From positions 1,116,001 through 1,180,000 of the forward strand of contig NW_025954964.1 of the NCBI RefSeq assembly GCF_022376445.1: DNA of 64,000 nucleotides, given 5' to 3'. Positions 11,998 to 23,568 of the stretch are shown here, one piece after another. The notes under the pieces were generated by a model, which was not told the DNA's origin, ran no database searches, and worked only from the letters and a program-made list of their open reading frames with translations. The stretch's first letter is position 1, and every line of letters begins with the position of its first letter. The DNA comes from Fomitopsis serialis (taxonomy: Eukaryota > Basidiomycota > Agaricomycetes > Polyporales > Fomitopsidaceae). The position numbers and the translations under genes are program-made.

Positions 11998-13959
11998 TCA
12001 AACATCCTTGTCGACCTTCCGGACGACAGTGACACACGCGACAATGGAATCCCAAACTTCTTTTGTGCCTGCGTCATGGAGCGGATGGCCATCATTGCGT
12101 GGCGTGGTGGAGGCCGTAGTAGCGAGCGAACCTTGCTCGATGAACCTCATGGGCGTGAACGTGGTAGACACGAACAACTTTAGGAAGCCTGCTCCAACGT
12201 CCGCCCCACCTGCAAGGGAAAACGAGAGAGCCTCGGACTCTGTCGTCCCAGAGCCGATGACCATGTGCGAGTGTTTACGAAGGGGAGGGACTTTCGAGAT
12301 GGATGGATTAGGATGGTAGACCATGTTGATGCCATAGCCACTGGCATCCATGTAGGCGAGGTAGGGCCAGAGGTCGTAGTCGGAGTAGTTGTGTACGACG
12401 ACGGCGTAGATCGAGGTCTTCTCGTCGTCCACGATCTCCGCCTTGCCGTTGACGAGCAAGTTGCCGCTGATGCGATCCCAAGAGGACGTGTCCAGTCGGT
12501 ACAGCTCCATGTTCACGAGACCAAGCAGCGGGTTCTCTGGATTCTTGCGGTGAAGATGCAAGTGGAAACGCGCGGCGTCATCCACAATCCTGACGTCGCC
12601 ACTGGTTCGTCGACTCGGAAGTCGGATGATGCGACGAGCGTTCGAGGCGATGACAGGATCGTGTCTCTCCACCACCAGGTCTCTCTTGCGAAGCTGGACA
12701 GATATGTCCGCCTGCGTGGCACTCTTGACGCGCAACATGCTCAGGCCTGCCCTAGTCGCGGCTTGTTCCGCATCCGATGGGATCTGTTTTCGTAGACGGA
12801 AGCGGCGGCAAAGGGAGAAGAGGGATTTGCGGATATGGACGCGGAAGGGTGTGCGGTTGTTCCAGCGCGTGATACGAGCCCAACCGTGGCGCACCGCTGA
12901 CTTGGCAGACGATTTGCATCGCGCGAGACACCAGGTGGGATAGACTTCGATGGCGGAGTATAGCGCGACGGACGGGTTCAGGGAGCCACGGTGGTTATGG
13001 TGATGGATGGTAAACTCGGTTCCCTCCATGATCCCGTGGATGGCGCCAGCCTCGACCCGCACCTTCTCGTCGTCATAGACGTCGACGGAGACGTAACGCG
13101 CATCGGCCACGAAGGGGATGCCGTCAAAGAGGATGCGATCGGTGTGTCTGCCCAGCGAGACTGCGTCCTGGTGACCGTCCATGAGAGTCGAGATCTCGGT
13201 GGTCAAATCGTCATAAGTGAGCTTGTGCAGGGCGACACGCTCCTTCAGAGTCATGAAGGCATTGGTGAAGTTGCCCCCAGACTTGCCTTCACATGCGAAC
13301 CATCCAGAGCCACATGCCGCCAAGACGACGTGGCTAGCGTGACTGGAACCAGTGAAGCCACGACTAGCGTTCTTCTGGCCTGGCTGTATGGTGGCGCTGC
13401 GCCAAAGCCCAGTGAGGAGATCGCCAGGAGGCGCCTTGACAGTAGTGGTGTAGCGAACATGTCGTTGGCCCGCTCCTTCATGAGACCGAAGAGGCGAAAA
13501 GCAGGTATCGAGCATGAGCGTAATATTGTCGCCCTTGGTGCGAGAGAGGTCGTCGATCATCGCGTGCAGCGAGCGATCTGATATCCCCGCAACGCGTCCC
13601 TCCGCTGCGCGCGTGTCGTGGTCGTAAGGACACAGGACCTCCACCTCGCCGAGGCCGTGCTGGTACCAGCCAGCGGGGGAGTGCACCCGGCTGCCATGAC
13701 CTGCGAAGTAGATGAGGATAGCATCGCCGTGCTCGATAGCTGCGTTATTGATGAGGTGACTCATAAACTTGTCCTCGATCCTGCGCTTCGTAGCATCGGA
13801 GTCGAGGAGCAGACAGATCTGGTCCCGTGGTACGTGGAGGTCATGGGTAAGCCAGCGCTTGATGTTCTTCGCGTCGTCGACGCAGGACTCGAGGTTCCAG
13901 ATACGCCCTGACTTATACTTGTCCACACCAATAATGAGAGCGAAGACCCGCGTCGCCAT
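11998..13959 (-). CDS. Caspase-domain (metacaspase-like, peptidase C14) protein
   Basis: A single uninterrupted frame of 653 codons starts at an ATG (13957-13959). The caspase fold begins at once with RVFALIIGVDKYKS and LESCVDDAKNIKRWL, so there is no prodomain. The catalytic His lies in ILIYFAGHGSR (residue about 88) and the catalytic Cys in LMLDTCFSP (residue about 153). Metacaspases usually read DCCHSG at that site, so this is a divergent active site. VVLAACGSGWFACEGKSGGNFTNAFM matches the later caspase core. Residues from about 290 to 653 form an extension with no recognised domain; it has mixed alpha/beta character and ends in a hydrophilic tail. Such stand-alone caspase proteins are expanded in Agaricomycetes and are thought to act in cell death or heterokaryon responses; that role is inference here. 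It has no introns, unlike its neighbours. Confidence 0.85.
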   Translation of the reverse strand: MATRVFALIIGVDKYKSGRIWNLESCVDDAKNIKRWLTHDLHVPRDQICLLLDSDATKRRIEDKFMSHLINNAAIEHGDAILIYFAGHGSRVHSPAGWYQHGLGEVEVLCPYDHDTRAAEGRVAGISDRSLHAMIDDLSRTKGDNITLMLDTCFSPLRSHEGAGQRHVRYTTTVKAPPGDLLTGLWRSATIQPGQKNASRGFTGSSHASHVVLAACGSGWFACEGKSGGNFTNAFMTLKERVALHKLTYDDLTTEISTLMDGHQDAVSLGRHTDRILFDGIPFVADARYVSVDVYDDEKVRVEAGAIHGIMEGTEFTIHHHNHRGSLNPSVALYSAIEVYPTWCLARCKSSAKSAVRHGWARITRWNNRTPFRVHIRKSLFSLCRRFRLRKQIPSDAEQAATRAGLSMLRVKSATQADISVQLRKRDLVVERHDPVIASNARRIIRLPSRRTSGDVRIVDDAARFHLHLHRKNPENPLLGLVNMELYRLDTSSWDRISGNLLVNGKAEIVDDEKTSIYAVVVHNYSDYDLWPYLAYMDASGYGINMVYHPNPSISKVPPLRKHSHMVIGSGTTESEALSFSLAGGADVGAGFLKLFVSTTFTPMRFIEQGSLATTASTTPRNDGHPLHDAGTKEVWDSIVACVTVVRKVDKDV

Positions 13960-15282
13960 CTAGTTACTTGTCTGTGCGTTAGAGAGTGGCAGGGAAAGTG
14001 AGCGAAGCTATTCACCTTCAGAAGCGCTTGTCGACCGTGTTGGCTCGCTTCCGGGGAGCACACGACCGCTTATATGGCTCGGGATGCCTGGGGATGCGTA
14101 TGAGCGCAGAAGGGACACACCGTCATGCATGTTTCATTTCTGTCTGACGCGATCCATGAGGATACTTCACTGGCGCACGTTCAGTATCACAAGGACCGCG
14201 CATCCATCACTGAGAAGACATCGACAGGCTCTATGGGCCTCGATGGAATAATATCGCCACAAATGTCAATGAGAGCAAGATCTTGTGCGACGTTCGGGGG
14301 CTTCCTTGAAGTGGATATGATGCTGAGTTTGTCCGAAATATATCTCGAAAGAGTCACTAATAGCAAGATCAGCGGAGCGCTCAGAATGGCTACTCGGGGT
14401 TGCTTACAGAGTGACGCACCGAGGAAGGGGGGCGCATAGCCACGGAACGGACTTGAACCACAATCGCACGCGTTATGCACGAGGAGCACGCCTGTAATAG
14501 TACAATTGTTCCCTCTGGATCGGACGGAGTGGTCAAGGGCATTCCGTTCTGTGAGTGCTAGACTGCTCATGTAAGATCGGGATAGTTCCTCAGGCTTCAG
14601 CGCTCAGCAGGCATTGCAGATTTGACCCTTTTGACAGGTTTGAAACACCTACTTATGCGATGTCTCTGTCACGAAACGGTCGTCTACTAGGACTCAGCTC
14701 TAGTAGCCATGGAGGGTGGATGGTATGAGAATTGAAATGCACTGGACTCACTCAATCTCTCGTCATCTACACAAGACATCTGAGTTCCAGAGCACAAAAA
14801 TTGATATGCGACGCGTCAAGAAGTGAGGCAACACTCAGCCGTGGTCGCTGCATGGGGATAAGAGAGACATGATCACCAACCGTTTCTACAGTGCCTTCCT
14901 AATCAGGCAAACCCGTTAAGTACTAGACTCACGTGATGGACGCATTGCGCGGCGCGATCGACGACGCGGATCCCAACCTCTCGCTGAGTCTTGGACTTCT
15001 CGATACTTACTCTGGCGGCATCTTCTCCTGAAGCTGTGCAGACGGCTTGCGGCGTAACAATACACTTCGACACGATAGTCGGATTGACTGACTTAACGCT
15101 TCAAAGCGGCGGGTGTCGACAACCATACGATCGTACTGCGCGGTCCCCCCGAGCCGTAGCACCTTACCGTGCGTCACTTGTCTCTTCTGTGCCTTTCCTC
15201 ATTGACGATAATCACAGAATTTGACTGACAGGATAGGAGCGAGATATATCCGCTTTACGTCCCTCATTGCATCGAGTACATC
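13960..15282. other. Shared upstream region of two divergent genes
   Basis: This 1.3-kb interval separates the divergently oriented caspase-like and Beclin genes and should contain both promoters. Open frames of 104 codons (+, 14125-14439) and 127 codons (-, 14187-14570) overlap each other and carry no motif. I regard them as chance. No repeat or RNA gene is supported. Confidence 0.35.
14069..14076 (-). promoter_or_regulatory. Possible TATA element of the caspase-like gene
   Basis: The minus strand reads CATATAAG about 110 nt upstream of the caspase-like start codon, inside the short GC-rich leader. Position and sequence fit a fungal TATA element. There is no other support. Confidence 0.3.
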
Positions 15283-17015
15283 ATGAACTTCGTGTGTCAA
15301 CAATGCAAGCAGCCTCTTCAGGTGAGCGTCCCTTTCGGACAAGGCGACCCGCATCACCCACCATCTTTAGCTTGATGAATCGCTGGTCAACCTCACGCCT
15401 TCCGCCTATGACATGGTGGTCGCGTCATCCCCCAGCCCACCATCATACAGCCGCCAGACAGCAGATTCCGAGAAGCTCGCGCAACTCCCTGCGCCTGCAT
15501 CCGTCAAAGCAGCATGGCAGCGTGCAGCGCAGAGCCGTCCCGCATCCCCCTCCTCCCCGTCACCTCGCGCGCAGAAACGGCAGCCGCCACGCGCACCGCC
15601 GCACCCCAATGAGTCCTTTGTGCTACTGCAAGACAGCGTCGTTCGCAATATCCCCTCGCCCCTTCCCACGACCGCCCCATCGTCCGCGAAGAGACTGTCC
15701 TATCCGCGGTCGAGGACCACCCAGCCTCCCCCAGCACCGCCGCAAATGAGCCTGTACCTGAAGAAGTCCACCATCCGAATCCCTCGCCGCTTTCACACCA
15801 CCTGCGGTCCACGCTCCGGCTGTTCAATCTCCTGTCGAGCAGGACGGACCTAGATCATCCTCTGTGCGCGGAGTGCACGAACATCCTGCTTACTACGCTC
15901 ACGCGTCAGCTCGAGGAGACCAAGAAGGAACGAGATGGCTACATAGCATTCGAGAAAGATGTGAGGAGGGAGAGGGATCGTGAAGGCGATGGTATGAGCA
16001 AGGAGGAAGCGGATGTGAAGATCGAAAAGCTGAAGGAAGAGGAGAAACTTGCCATTGAGAAGATGCGGGAGGCCGAACGAGAACGCGATCAGCTGGCTGT
16101 GGAACTCAGGGCGCTTGAGCTGGAAGAGAAGGCTTTGGAAGAAGAGGAGGCAGAGTAAGCTTTCAACCACTCACGGTGATCTCCTGCCTGATGCCAGAAT
16201 GCAGGTTCTGGCGTGTGCACAACGCACATCTCCTGAAATCCGCAGAGCAAGCATCGCAGCTCGCAGCGCTCCGTGCAGCATATGCAGCTGATTCTGCGAC
16301 GCTGGAGAAGCTCGAACGCACGAATGTCTACAATGATGCGTTCTGCATAGGCCATGAGGGTGTCTTTGGTACGATCAATGGTCTGCGGCTCGGTAGGGTA
16401 CCGGGTGTCCCTGTAAGCTTCTGCCATTACTTTGTGCGTCCTGGGGCTAAACATTTGATCAGGTCGAGTGGGCGGAAATCAATGCTGCATGGGGGCAGAC
16501 ATTGCTCTTGCTCTATACGATTGCTCGGAAGCTCGACTTCACGTTCGAGAAGTGAGTGATCATGATCTTGTTTGCCGTAGTGATTGACGAACGTCATCTG
16601 TATAGCTACCGCCTGGTACCTATGGGATCGTTCTCTCGGATAGAAAGGACAACAGGAGACAAAGCCGTCTACGAGTTGTATGGGTCTGGTGACCTGCATC
16701 TTGGTCGTCTGCTGCACAACCGCCGGTTTGACTTTGCGATGGTCGCTTTCCTGGACTGTCTAAAGCAATTGATTGACTATGTCAAGTCGCAGGATCAACA
16801 GGTCGAGTTTCCTCATCAGTACGTGTTGCGACGCAAAGCGTCATCCGGGTACTCACCGTGTAATATCTGCAATCAGGATCGTGAAAGACAAGATCGGAGA
16901 AGCTTCTGTCAAGCTGCAGTTCAGTCAGGAAGAGGCATGGACACGTGCACTGCGCCATGTTCTGCTGGCCTTGAAGATATTGCTGAAATGGACAACGAAT
17001 GGCAGCAACGGTTGA
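15283..17015 (+). CDS. Beclin-1 / Atg6, autophagy PI3-kinase complex subunit
   Basis: Beclin is the scaffold subunit of the Vps34 lipid-kinase complexes for autophagy and endosomal sorting. The ATG at 15283 opens a tiny exon ([13 protein letters not shown]), a phase-0 intron, then [17 protein letters not shown] Pro/Ser-rich linker follows, then [20 protein letters not shown], which with the first CxxC recalls the paired cysteines of Atg6. A charged coiled coil runs over 15900-16160. The BARA domain starts at FWRVHNAHL and includes [20 protein letters not shown] and [13 protein letters not shown]. It ends with [17 protein letters not shown] and a stop at 17013-17015. Near 15655, in a run of C bases, the frame shifts by one between the linker and the downstream part. 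I take this as a base-calling error because both sides stay Beclin-like. Confidence 0.9.
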
Positions 17016-17637
17016 ATGGCTTGTCGACTGCCCTGTCCTCACGAATCGCTGGCCGTTTCGGCTAATCGCTCAGCATCTTCGCGACCCACGACGTCAGAAC
17101 GTCTATGCTCATGTGCCCTGCGGTGCCGATGGCGAGATACCGGCCATCCACACTGGATGTCCCTTGTACTATCCGGCTCGTCGAAGTCGCATTAGATGGT
17201 AGTCTGTATACGAGATCGCGGCTCGATAGTGGAACTGTATGTAATAAGGACGTGGTTCACTAAATACCGAGAATGCCGCGGGCACGCGTACCTCACGCAT
17301 CTCGTAGCCAATCTGCAACATGATCGACCCGTAGATTCTTCTCTGCCCTGCTCCGCGACGCTGCAGGGCCTCCGCTGGCTGCTCGCGCCTGTGGTCGATG
17401 ACCGGATGAGACTTACACAGAGACATGACCGAGGTGGGAAGGGTGATGCAAGGAGCGCGCGCGTCCGGTGCTCCGGTATCCGATCGAGAGGAAATTGCCC
17501 ATGCTAACGCATCCGGTGGCCTTTGTCATCATGCGCCTGGGGTCTCCTGGAGTATAACTGGGCTCTACACCATAACGCACATTCTCTCGTTGGCCGCCCG
17601 TCCTTGCTAGCCCTCTCTCTTTTTGTCCGCAATATTA
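17016..17637. other. Intergenic between Beclin and glutamate-cysteine ligase
   Basis: About 620 bp between two co-directional genes. The interval should hold the Beclin 3' UTR and the ligase promoter. Short frames on both strands have no recognised motif. Nothing else is seen. Confidence 0.35.
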
Positions 17638-20384
17638 ATGGGTCTCCTCTCCCTCGGCACTCCTCTTTCGTGCATGACGCCAACCCTACGCCGATCACGT
17701 TAGGACCCACGGGATCACACAATTCCTGAATATCTGGGACCGTCTGAAGGACAGATGCGGGGACGAGCTGTTGTGGGGAGACGAAGTGAGTCGCCGACGT
17801 CTGCGACATCCGGACGCGGCGGTGATTATTTTACTGCGTGCAGATCGAGTATTTGGTGGTTTCTTTCGATAACGAAGGAAAGAACGCGAAGCTCTCCTTG
17901 CGGCAGACTGAGATCCTTGCAAAGCTTGCTACAATCACCAACGACATCGCATCTGCTCGTGGAGAGTCGTGAGTGCTGACCCGCTCCCTCCGTCCATGCG
18001 TATAAAGTTTGGAAACGTAGTGCCTCCGTGCCAACCTTCCACCCGGAGTATGGCCGCTTCATGCTCGAATCCACCCGGGATCTCCCTACACGGGATCTCT
18101 GTCGGACATCCTATCTGTCGAAGATGACATGCGATGGCGGTACGTCCAGAATCCATAGGTTGAGGATTCGTTCCTCATCGTCGCCTCCAGTCGGCAGCTG
18201 GCGCGCAGGTACCTCAAACAGGACGAGATCCCTACACCCTGACGTCCTTCCCACGTCTGGGTGTGCCCGGAGTATTCACAGACCCTTATTTTGATCCTGC
18301 GGATGCGGAATCCAGCCACAGTCTCTTCCTTCCAGAGGAAATCACAAATCCTCATGCACGTTTCCCGTTGGTAGTGTCTCGTGCTTGACACTGCTTTCTT
18401 GCGTTGAGCGTTCTCCCATCCTGCAGGACACTGACGGCTAATATTCGCGGCGGCGCGGCTCGAAGGTTGCATAAATCTCCCGCTCTATATCGACTCGCGT
18501 ACTCCGCGCCCATTTGTCGACCCAACTATTCCATGGCAGCGGAACTTATATCCGGAGGACCCTGGTACGACGGCCGTCCACTCTTCCTGAAAATTTAACG
18601 AGAGAAGCTATGTCCAGAGGCGAAGCGGGAGCGCGCTGAATGATCACATTTAACATGGATGCTATGGGCTTCGGCATGGGATGTTGCTGCTTGCAGATCA
18701 CGTTCCAGTCCTGCAATGTCAACGAGGCAAGGCGACTCTACGATGCGCTGTGCCTATCGCACCGCTCATGTAGGTCACTCTACCGCTTGTGATTTCTGGA
18801 CCAATCTTGTCACTAGTTGGCATTGACAGCGGCGAGCCCTCTCTTTCGGGGTTACATAGCGGACGTCGACTGCCGTTGGGACGTCATTCGGCGTGTGTCG
18901 ATGATCGCACAGAAGAAGAGCGTGGGCTGAAGTACTACTCTGTGACATCGGCAAGTCCGCCGGTCTAACGGCTCCGAAGCCTCTCAAAGAACCGCTACCG
19001 AATCCCCAAGTCACGCTACAGCAGCGTGAGCTTGTACATCTCCGATGATTGGATGCACAGACCGGAATACGACGACATTGATGCCCCGTATGACCAAGCA
19101 ATCTTTGACCGCCTGCAGAAGCACGGTAGGTATCCTCGCTTCGCTATAGTGTGTGAGAAGAGCTGACACGCGACGATCGATACTGAAGGTATCGACAATA
19201 TTCTCGCGAGACATATTTCCCACCTATTCATTCGCGACCCCATCGTCATCTCTCCGAGACAGTTGACCAGGATGATCGAACATAACGATCACTTCGAGGT
19301 ACGACGTTGACGGCCACATTGGAAAGTGGATATTGATCGTGGTCTACGCCATCAGAATATTCAGTCGACGAACTGGCAAACTGTCCGTTTCAAGCCTCCA
19401 CCGGTCAATTCGCCCATCGGCTGGCGGTGGAGTTCCGTTCAATGGAGGTTCAAATGACGGACTTCGAGAACGCTGCCTTTTCGATCTTCGTCGTTCTCCT
19501 CTCGCGCGCGATTCTCGCCTTCAACCTCAACCTCTATCTTCCCATCTCCAGGGTATGTTCCTCTTACAAACGCGGCGTCTCCCATAGGTCAACTCTAATC
19601 TGGCATTGTGCGAAAGGTCGACGAGAACATGGCGCGTGCGCAGAAGCGCGAGCCGTGCACACGGAGAAGTTTTACTTCCGCAAGGACGTGTTCCCGCCGG
19701 GTGTCCTTCGAGACCTGAGAGCCGGTGCTCGTCGTGTTCTAGCTCAGGCGCGAGTTCGCCTGTGAGCTCGCCCGTCGACGGGACTCCCAGGAAGGAGAAG
19801 AAGCTGAGGAACTGCTGGCCGTCAGTACGCGTCCTGCGAATGGCACGCACGCGAAGCCGGTGGAGGATGAATATGAGGAGATGTCGCTACAGGAGATCAT
19901 GTTCGGGAAGGTGAGCATCGTGGGTGACTTCCGCAGTCAATGCCTTGGCGACAGACATTGACTGTGGGCATGTAGTGCGATGCGTTCCCAGGCTCTTTGG
20001 GCTAGTCTATGCGTACCTAGAACGCTAGACATCGAGGAGGAAGAGCGCGTGAAGTTGGAGCGCTACCTTGACTTAGTCAAACGGAGGACAGATGGTGTGT
20101 GCCCATAGCATAGCGCCGACCACCTGCGTTGACAATTGCGACAGGAACACTGAAGACGCCGCGACCTGGCTCCGAGAATTCGTCCGCTCACACCCAGCGT
20201 ACAAGTTTGACTCGGTCGTCAGCCAGGAGATCAATTACGACCTGTTTGTCGCAGTTGACGAGATGTGAGTTTTGCTGGGCTCGTCTCGATATGGCTCACA
20301 CTAAATAATGTATACGATGCATCCAGAGAACGAGGTGTCAGAGACACCCCCGACTTCCTGCCTCACAGCCACGCCAAGAGGTGA
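17638..20384 (+). CDS. Glutamate-cysteine ligase catalytic subunit (glutathione synthesis, step 1)
   Basis: This cytosolic enzyme joins glutamate and cysteine using ATP, the rate-limiting step of glutathione synthesis. The ATG at 17638 gives [11 protein letters not shown]. Family blocks follow in order: [134 protein letters not shown] and, near the end, [18 protein letters not shown]. The stop is at 20382-20384. The homology is strong throughout, but the frame changes by one base at several places (about 17671, 17690, 18470, 18651, 20000, 20030 and 20150). Most are a missing C or G. Codons between the breaks remain conserved, so sequencing error is more likely than a pseudogene. Confidence 0.88.
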
Positions 20385-20913
20385 GGGCGGGAACGGAACG
20401 AGCAATACACCGTATCCCATACATCGAGGGTATTGATGGCCTAGAAGTGTTGAACATTGTAGCTTTGTTTGTATCTTTGTCTGTCGTAATGTTTTGCATA
20501 GTGGTCATGATGAAATGGGACTACAGTCTTATGATGTGTCGTGACCGTACCGGTGCGCTCGCAGTCTGAACTTGAAAAATTGAACTATCGGCACTATGCG
20601 CATGTGGACATCATGTTCTTCCCAGTACCAATCCCTCAGGCGCTACTTACTTCGACAGTATCACGCAAGTACTTACACAGCCCCGCGGTTACTCTCAGGT
20701 TGGTGCACGTGTCCCAGACTATGTAGGTTCCGCGTTTATTGATGACTGAGTCGATCACTGATAACTTCCGTTGTGCGGACGCCGCGTCGCTGTTCTTCGC
20801 CTGGTATGTGACGTACGTGTGGTTCAATTGGTTGTAGCGATGTTTCCAGTATACCTTCGACGGTAGGCCCAGTGGTTCGCAAGAGTTAAATCAGTGATAG
20901 CTGACACTGTTCC
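20385..20913. other. Intergenic, ligase to F-box gene
   Basis: About 530 bp with no supported gene. Short frames lack motifs. The true 5' end of the downstream F-box gene may lie in this interval, because no ATG is found at the beginning of its recognisable exon. Confidence 0.3.
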
Positions 20914-22019
20914 TTGTACAAACTCAGTAAACGAACGCGCTTCCGAATCGAAAACATCCCGCTTGAGATATGGGAACGTATCTGTTCCTTCGCCTGCACT
21001 GACGACGGGTACACCGGCCTGTCGCTCAGCAAAGTCTCGCGTTACTTCCGGAATGCAAGCAGACTCTGTCGCCTGCAGAGCGTAGCGATCAGGGAGGCTA
21101 CCGACTGAGGAGGCTCGCGGATCTCCTCGAGATCGTGCCTCCCATCGAGCGCAGCGCCTTCCAGCACCTGTCATCGCGGAGCCGTACAATCCAGACCCGG
21201 TGCTCTCTCACCACGTCGAACAGCCGACTTCCCTCTGGGTTGGGTGGAACTGTACGAGAGCTTCGTATATAACCGCTTCCGCCCCAGCGTCGAGCCCGAG
21301 GCCAGAGCCTTCTCTCCGACGCAGGATGGTTTGGCGAGCCAGACTCGGATATCGCGGGACCCGCCTGGAGGGATTCTGGGTAGCGCTGTCGCGATTCTGC
21401 GCGTGACGGCCCACCAACTGGTGACGCTTACGATCGATGTCGGGCATAATGGCCCCTCCTCCTCACTCTGTCCGATTTCCCCAATCTGGAGGAACTTACT
21501 CTCATCGGGATCTTTGTTCATCCGAGTAACCCGCACCGGCCTGAACGGGAGAAATCGAGGTCCCTGCCATCCCTGCGGCGCCTGCACCTCGATCGGGTGC
21601 TTCAGATACCTGCCAGCATTCCTGGGGCAAGCACCAGCATTGACCCACTTGCGCCTGAGTAATATCGATACGATCCAAGCCCATGACCAGCTACTACTAG
21701 TGTTGATTGTGAAAATCGGGCAGCCCATACGTCGTGCGTCGTTTGACGGGTAGATGTGGCCTTTCCAAAGCTACGGAGGTTCATCATGCATCTGGGCGAG
21801 TACGGGGAACCAGACCGCGAACATTGGAAGGACATTGCTCGAGCCGCGAATGCTAAGCTTCTGCGCGAGAAGTCGACGTTCACGGATGTCTATACCATCA
21901 AGAGGGCGAAGGCACATTGGATGGAAAGAGTTGCGGGCAGTGAGGGTTGTTGGAACGAGCGGGAACGCTTTCGCGTCCATGGTAGCATCAAAGCTGAGCG
22001 TAAGCACCGTCATACTTAG
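20914..22019 (+). CDS. F-box protein with leucine-rich segment (5' end unresolved)
   Basis: The exon from about 20930 reads FRIENIPLEIWERICSFACT and LSKVSRYFRNASRL, a clear F-box-like motif. F-box proteins recruit targets to SCF ubiquitin ligases through Skp1. The following 800 bp read in shifting frames as leucine-rich pieces such as LRRLHLDRVLQIPASIPGAS and end at 22019 after a charged tail (WMERVAGSEGCWNERERFR). No start ATG is obvious: the visible exon is preceded by AACTCAG, which could be a splice acceptor, so an upstream exon may exist. Frame changes near 21100, 21450 and 21700 mean the locus is either a decayed copy or affected by base errors. F-box genes of this kind are large, fast-evolving families in mushrooms. 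Confidence 0.6.
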
Positions 22020-22234
22020 GTGCATGGTCCTGCAGTGGTATCTGCTCATGACTTTGTGCAGGCACCTTCGTAGGTAGACGGCTGCCCTCACTCAGCCTGA
22101 GCCAATGAATGCATGGCCGTGCATCTTGTTCGGTGCCACATTTATTGTGCTGCTCCATCTTCATGAATGGTCTAATCGTTGATTCGCGGAGGTGTCCAGC
22201 ATAGCCTGTGTATATATTCTACATGAAATCAGAC

Positions 22235-23028
22235 TCACAACTTCCCTGTGCTTCTGAATGCATCCTGGACCCCGGACCTGCTACGATATCGGTCATACAC
22301 CGAGCATCAACCTCCCTACCCTTGGCTGCCAGTTCCACCACTTTGTCGATGAGCCCAACGGGCACGCACACGACGCCATCCTCATCTGCACCACGTAGTC
22401 TCCCGGTTCGACGTGTACCGCTTCGAACGTGCCACTGAACGCCTCCGAAGAGAACTGAGGCTGAATGGTGAGAGGGACGTTCACCGCAGACGGACGCGTG
22501 AAGGGCGACTGTCCGAGAGTGGAATGGCCTCTGGCGAAGACGGGAAAGCCAGCACTACGATGCTCGGCGAGATCCCTGCACCGGCCTGAGATGACCACGC
22601 CAATGGCACCACGCGCTTGTGCACCGGCCGTCATGAGTCCTCCCCATACTGCATTCTTGGTATCTGAACAGCGACGGTATGACGGTTCAAAGCATCGGCG
22701 CGCATGGTACAGCCAACATAGATGTCTTGTAAGCACATTGCAACACGACGAGTGAGTGAAACCACTGAACGAGGTGGTGCGTCGATGACAATCACGGAGC
22801 CTTGAGTAGCGGTATCGACGAAGTGTGCAGCAGGTCGGGGGCTGGTCTTGTCGGGCGCCGGAACCATCTGTACGGTGTACGCTGGTCCACAGATGCGCAT
22901 GTCCGAGGCACCAGAGTGCGGTGAATGCATGTGGACATCAGGTATGTGTCCCCGTGGGGTAGGCCGATTTTGATGAGCGCGTCAGACAGTTCGCAAGTCG
23001 AGAAGTCTGCCAAGCTCGGAGTCGACAT
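22235..23028 (-). CDS. RraA-like protein (HMG aldolase / oxaloacetate decarboxylase family)
   Basis: Members cleave 4-hydroxy-4-methyl-2-oxoglutarate or decarboxylate oxaloacetate using a divalent metal. The ATG at 23026-23028 gives MSTPSLADFSTCELSDALIK. The conserved core includes IRGPAYTV-like MRICGPAYTVQMV, GSVIVIDAPP, and the signature GLMTAGAQARGAIGVVISG followed by GRCRDL with the Arg-Asp pair expected in the active site. Near the end, EPGDYVV and ADEDGVVCVPVGLIDKVVEL are typical. The last residues VQDAFRSTGKL precede the stop at 22235-22237 but need one extra G near 22275 to stay in frame. Exons are separated by at least three short introns. It is divergent from the VanZ-like gene across a 540-bp spacer. 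The physiological substrate in fungi is unsettled. Confidence 0.85.
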
Positions 23029-23568
23029 GGTGCGTCTTCTCGTTGTCGTTGTCAGAGATAAGCTGTGCTTTATATGCAAGGGGCGGTGGACATTGAACGG
23101 CGATGGTCGTCGCAGCAACAAACTGACGAGCATTGTAGCGTCTAAAGCCATTACTGAAGCGATAAGTATTGCACAATAGACTCTGAACAAAGAGTTCCCA
23201 CAGTCATTATTGCTTATACTGCTTGAAGTTGAATGCTCCGAGCGCCGACGGGCTTCCCGGGCCAGCGACTGTGCAGTGACCTCAGCCTTGCCCCAGACCG
23301 CCGAGCGGACCAGCGTCGGCTTGCCAGCGAATTCACCGCCTTTCCGCACAACCCCCGCTTCCGGGACACCACCGACGACAACGGCACCAAAACAGCACCA
23401 TTTCACCCGCTTGAATGCCGGTCACTCTTGGTTCAGATTCTCCCGACACGCCCTGGACAAAAGCATGGCGAGCATCGAGCAAATATGTTCGCAAGGCGAA
23501 CAAAGCATTATGCGCTCGCATCGGGTTGTGATACCTAGGTACGACATGCCTATACGACTGCGGCCGGT
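23029..23568. other. Divergent promoter region (RraA-like / VanZ-like)
   Basis: 540 bp between two divergent start codons. Short frames on both strands have no motif. Expected to contain both promoters; no TATA box is clear. Confidence 0.35.

Noticed and set aside
12991..13581. 196-codon plus-strand frame
   Set aside because: It lies wholly antisense to the intact caspase-like gene and has no recognisable motif.
14430..14520. Possible minus-strand tRNA suggested by a B-box-like GGTTCAAGTCC
   Set aside because: No pairing acceptor, D or anticodon stems could be built around it, so the match to the B box is probably chance.
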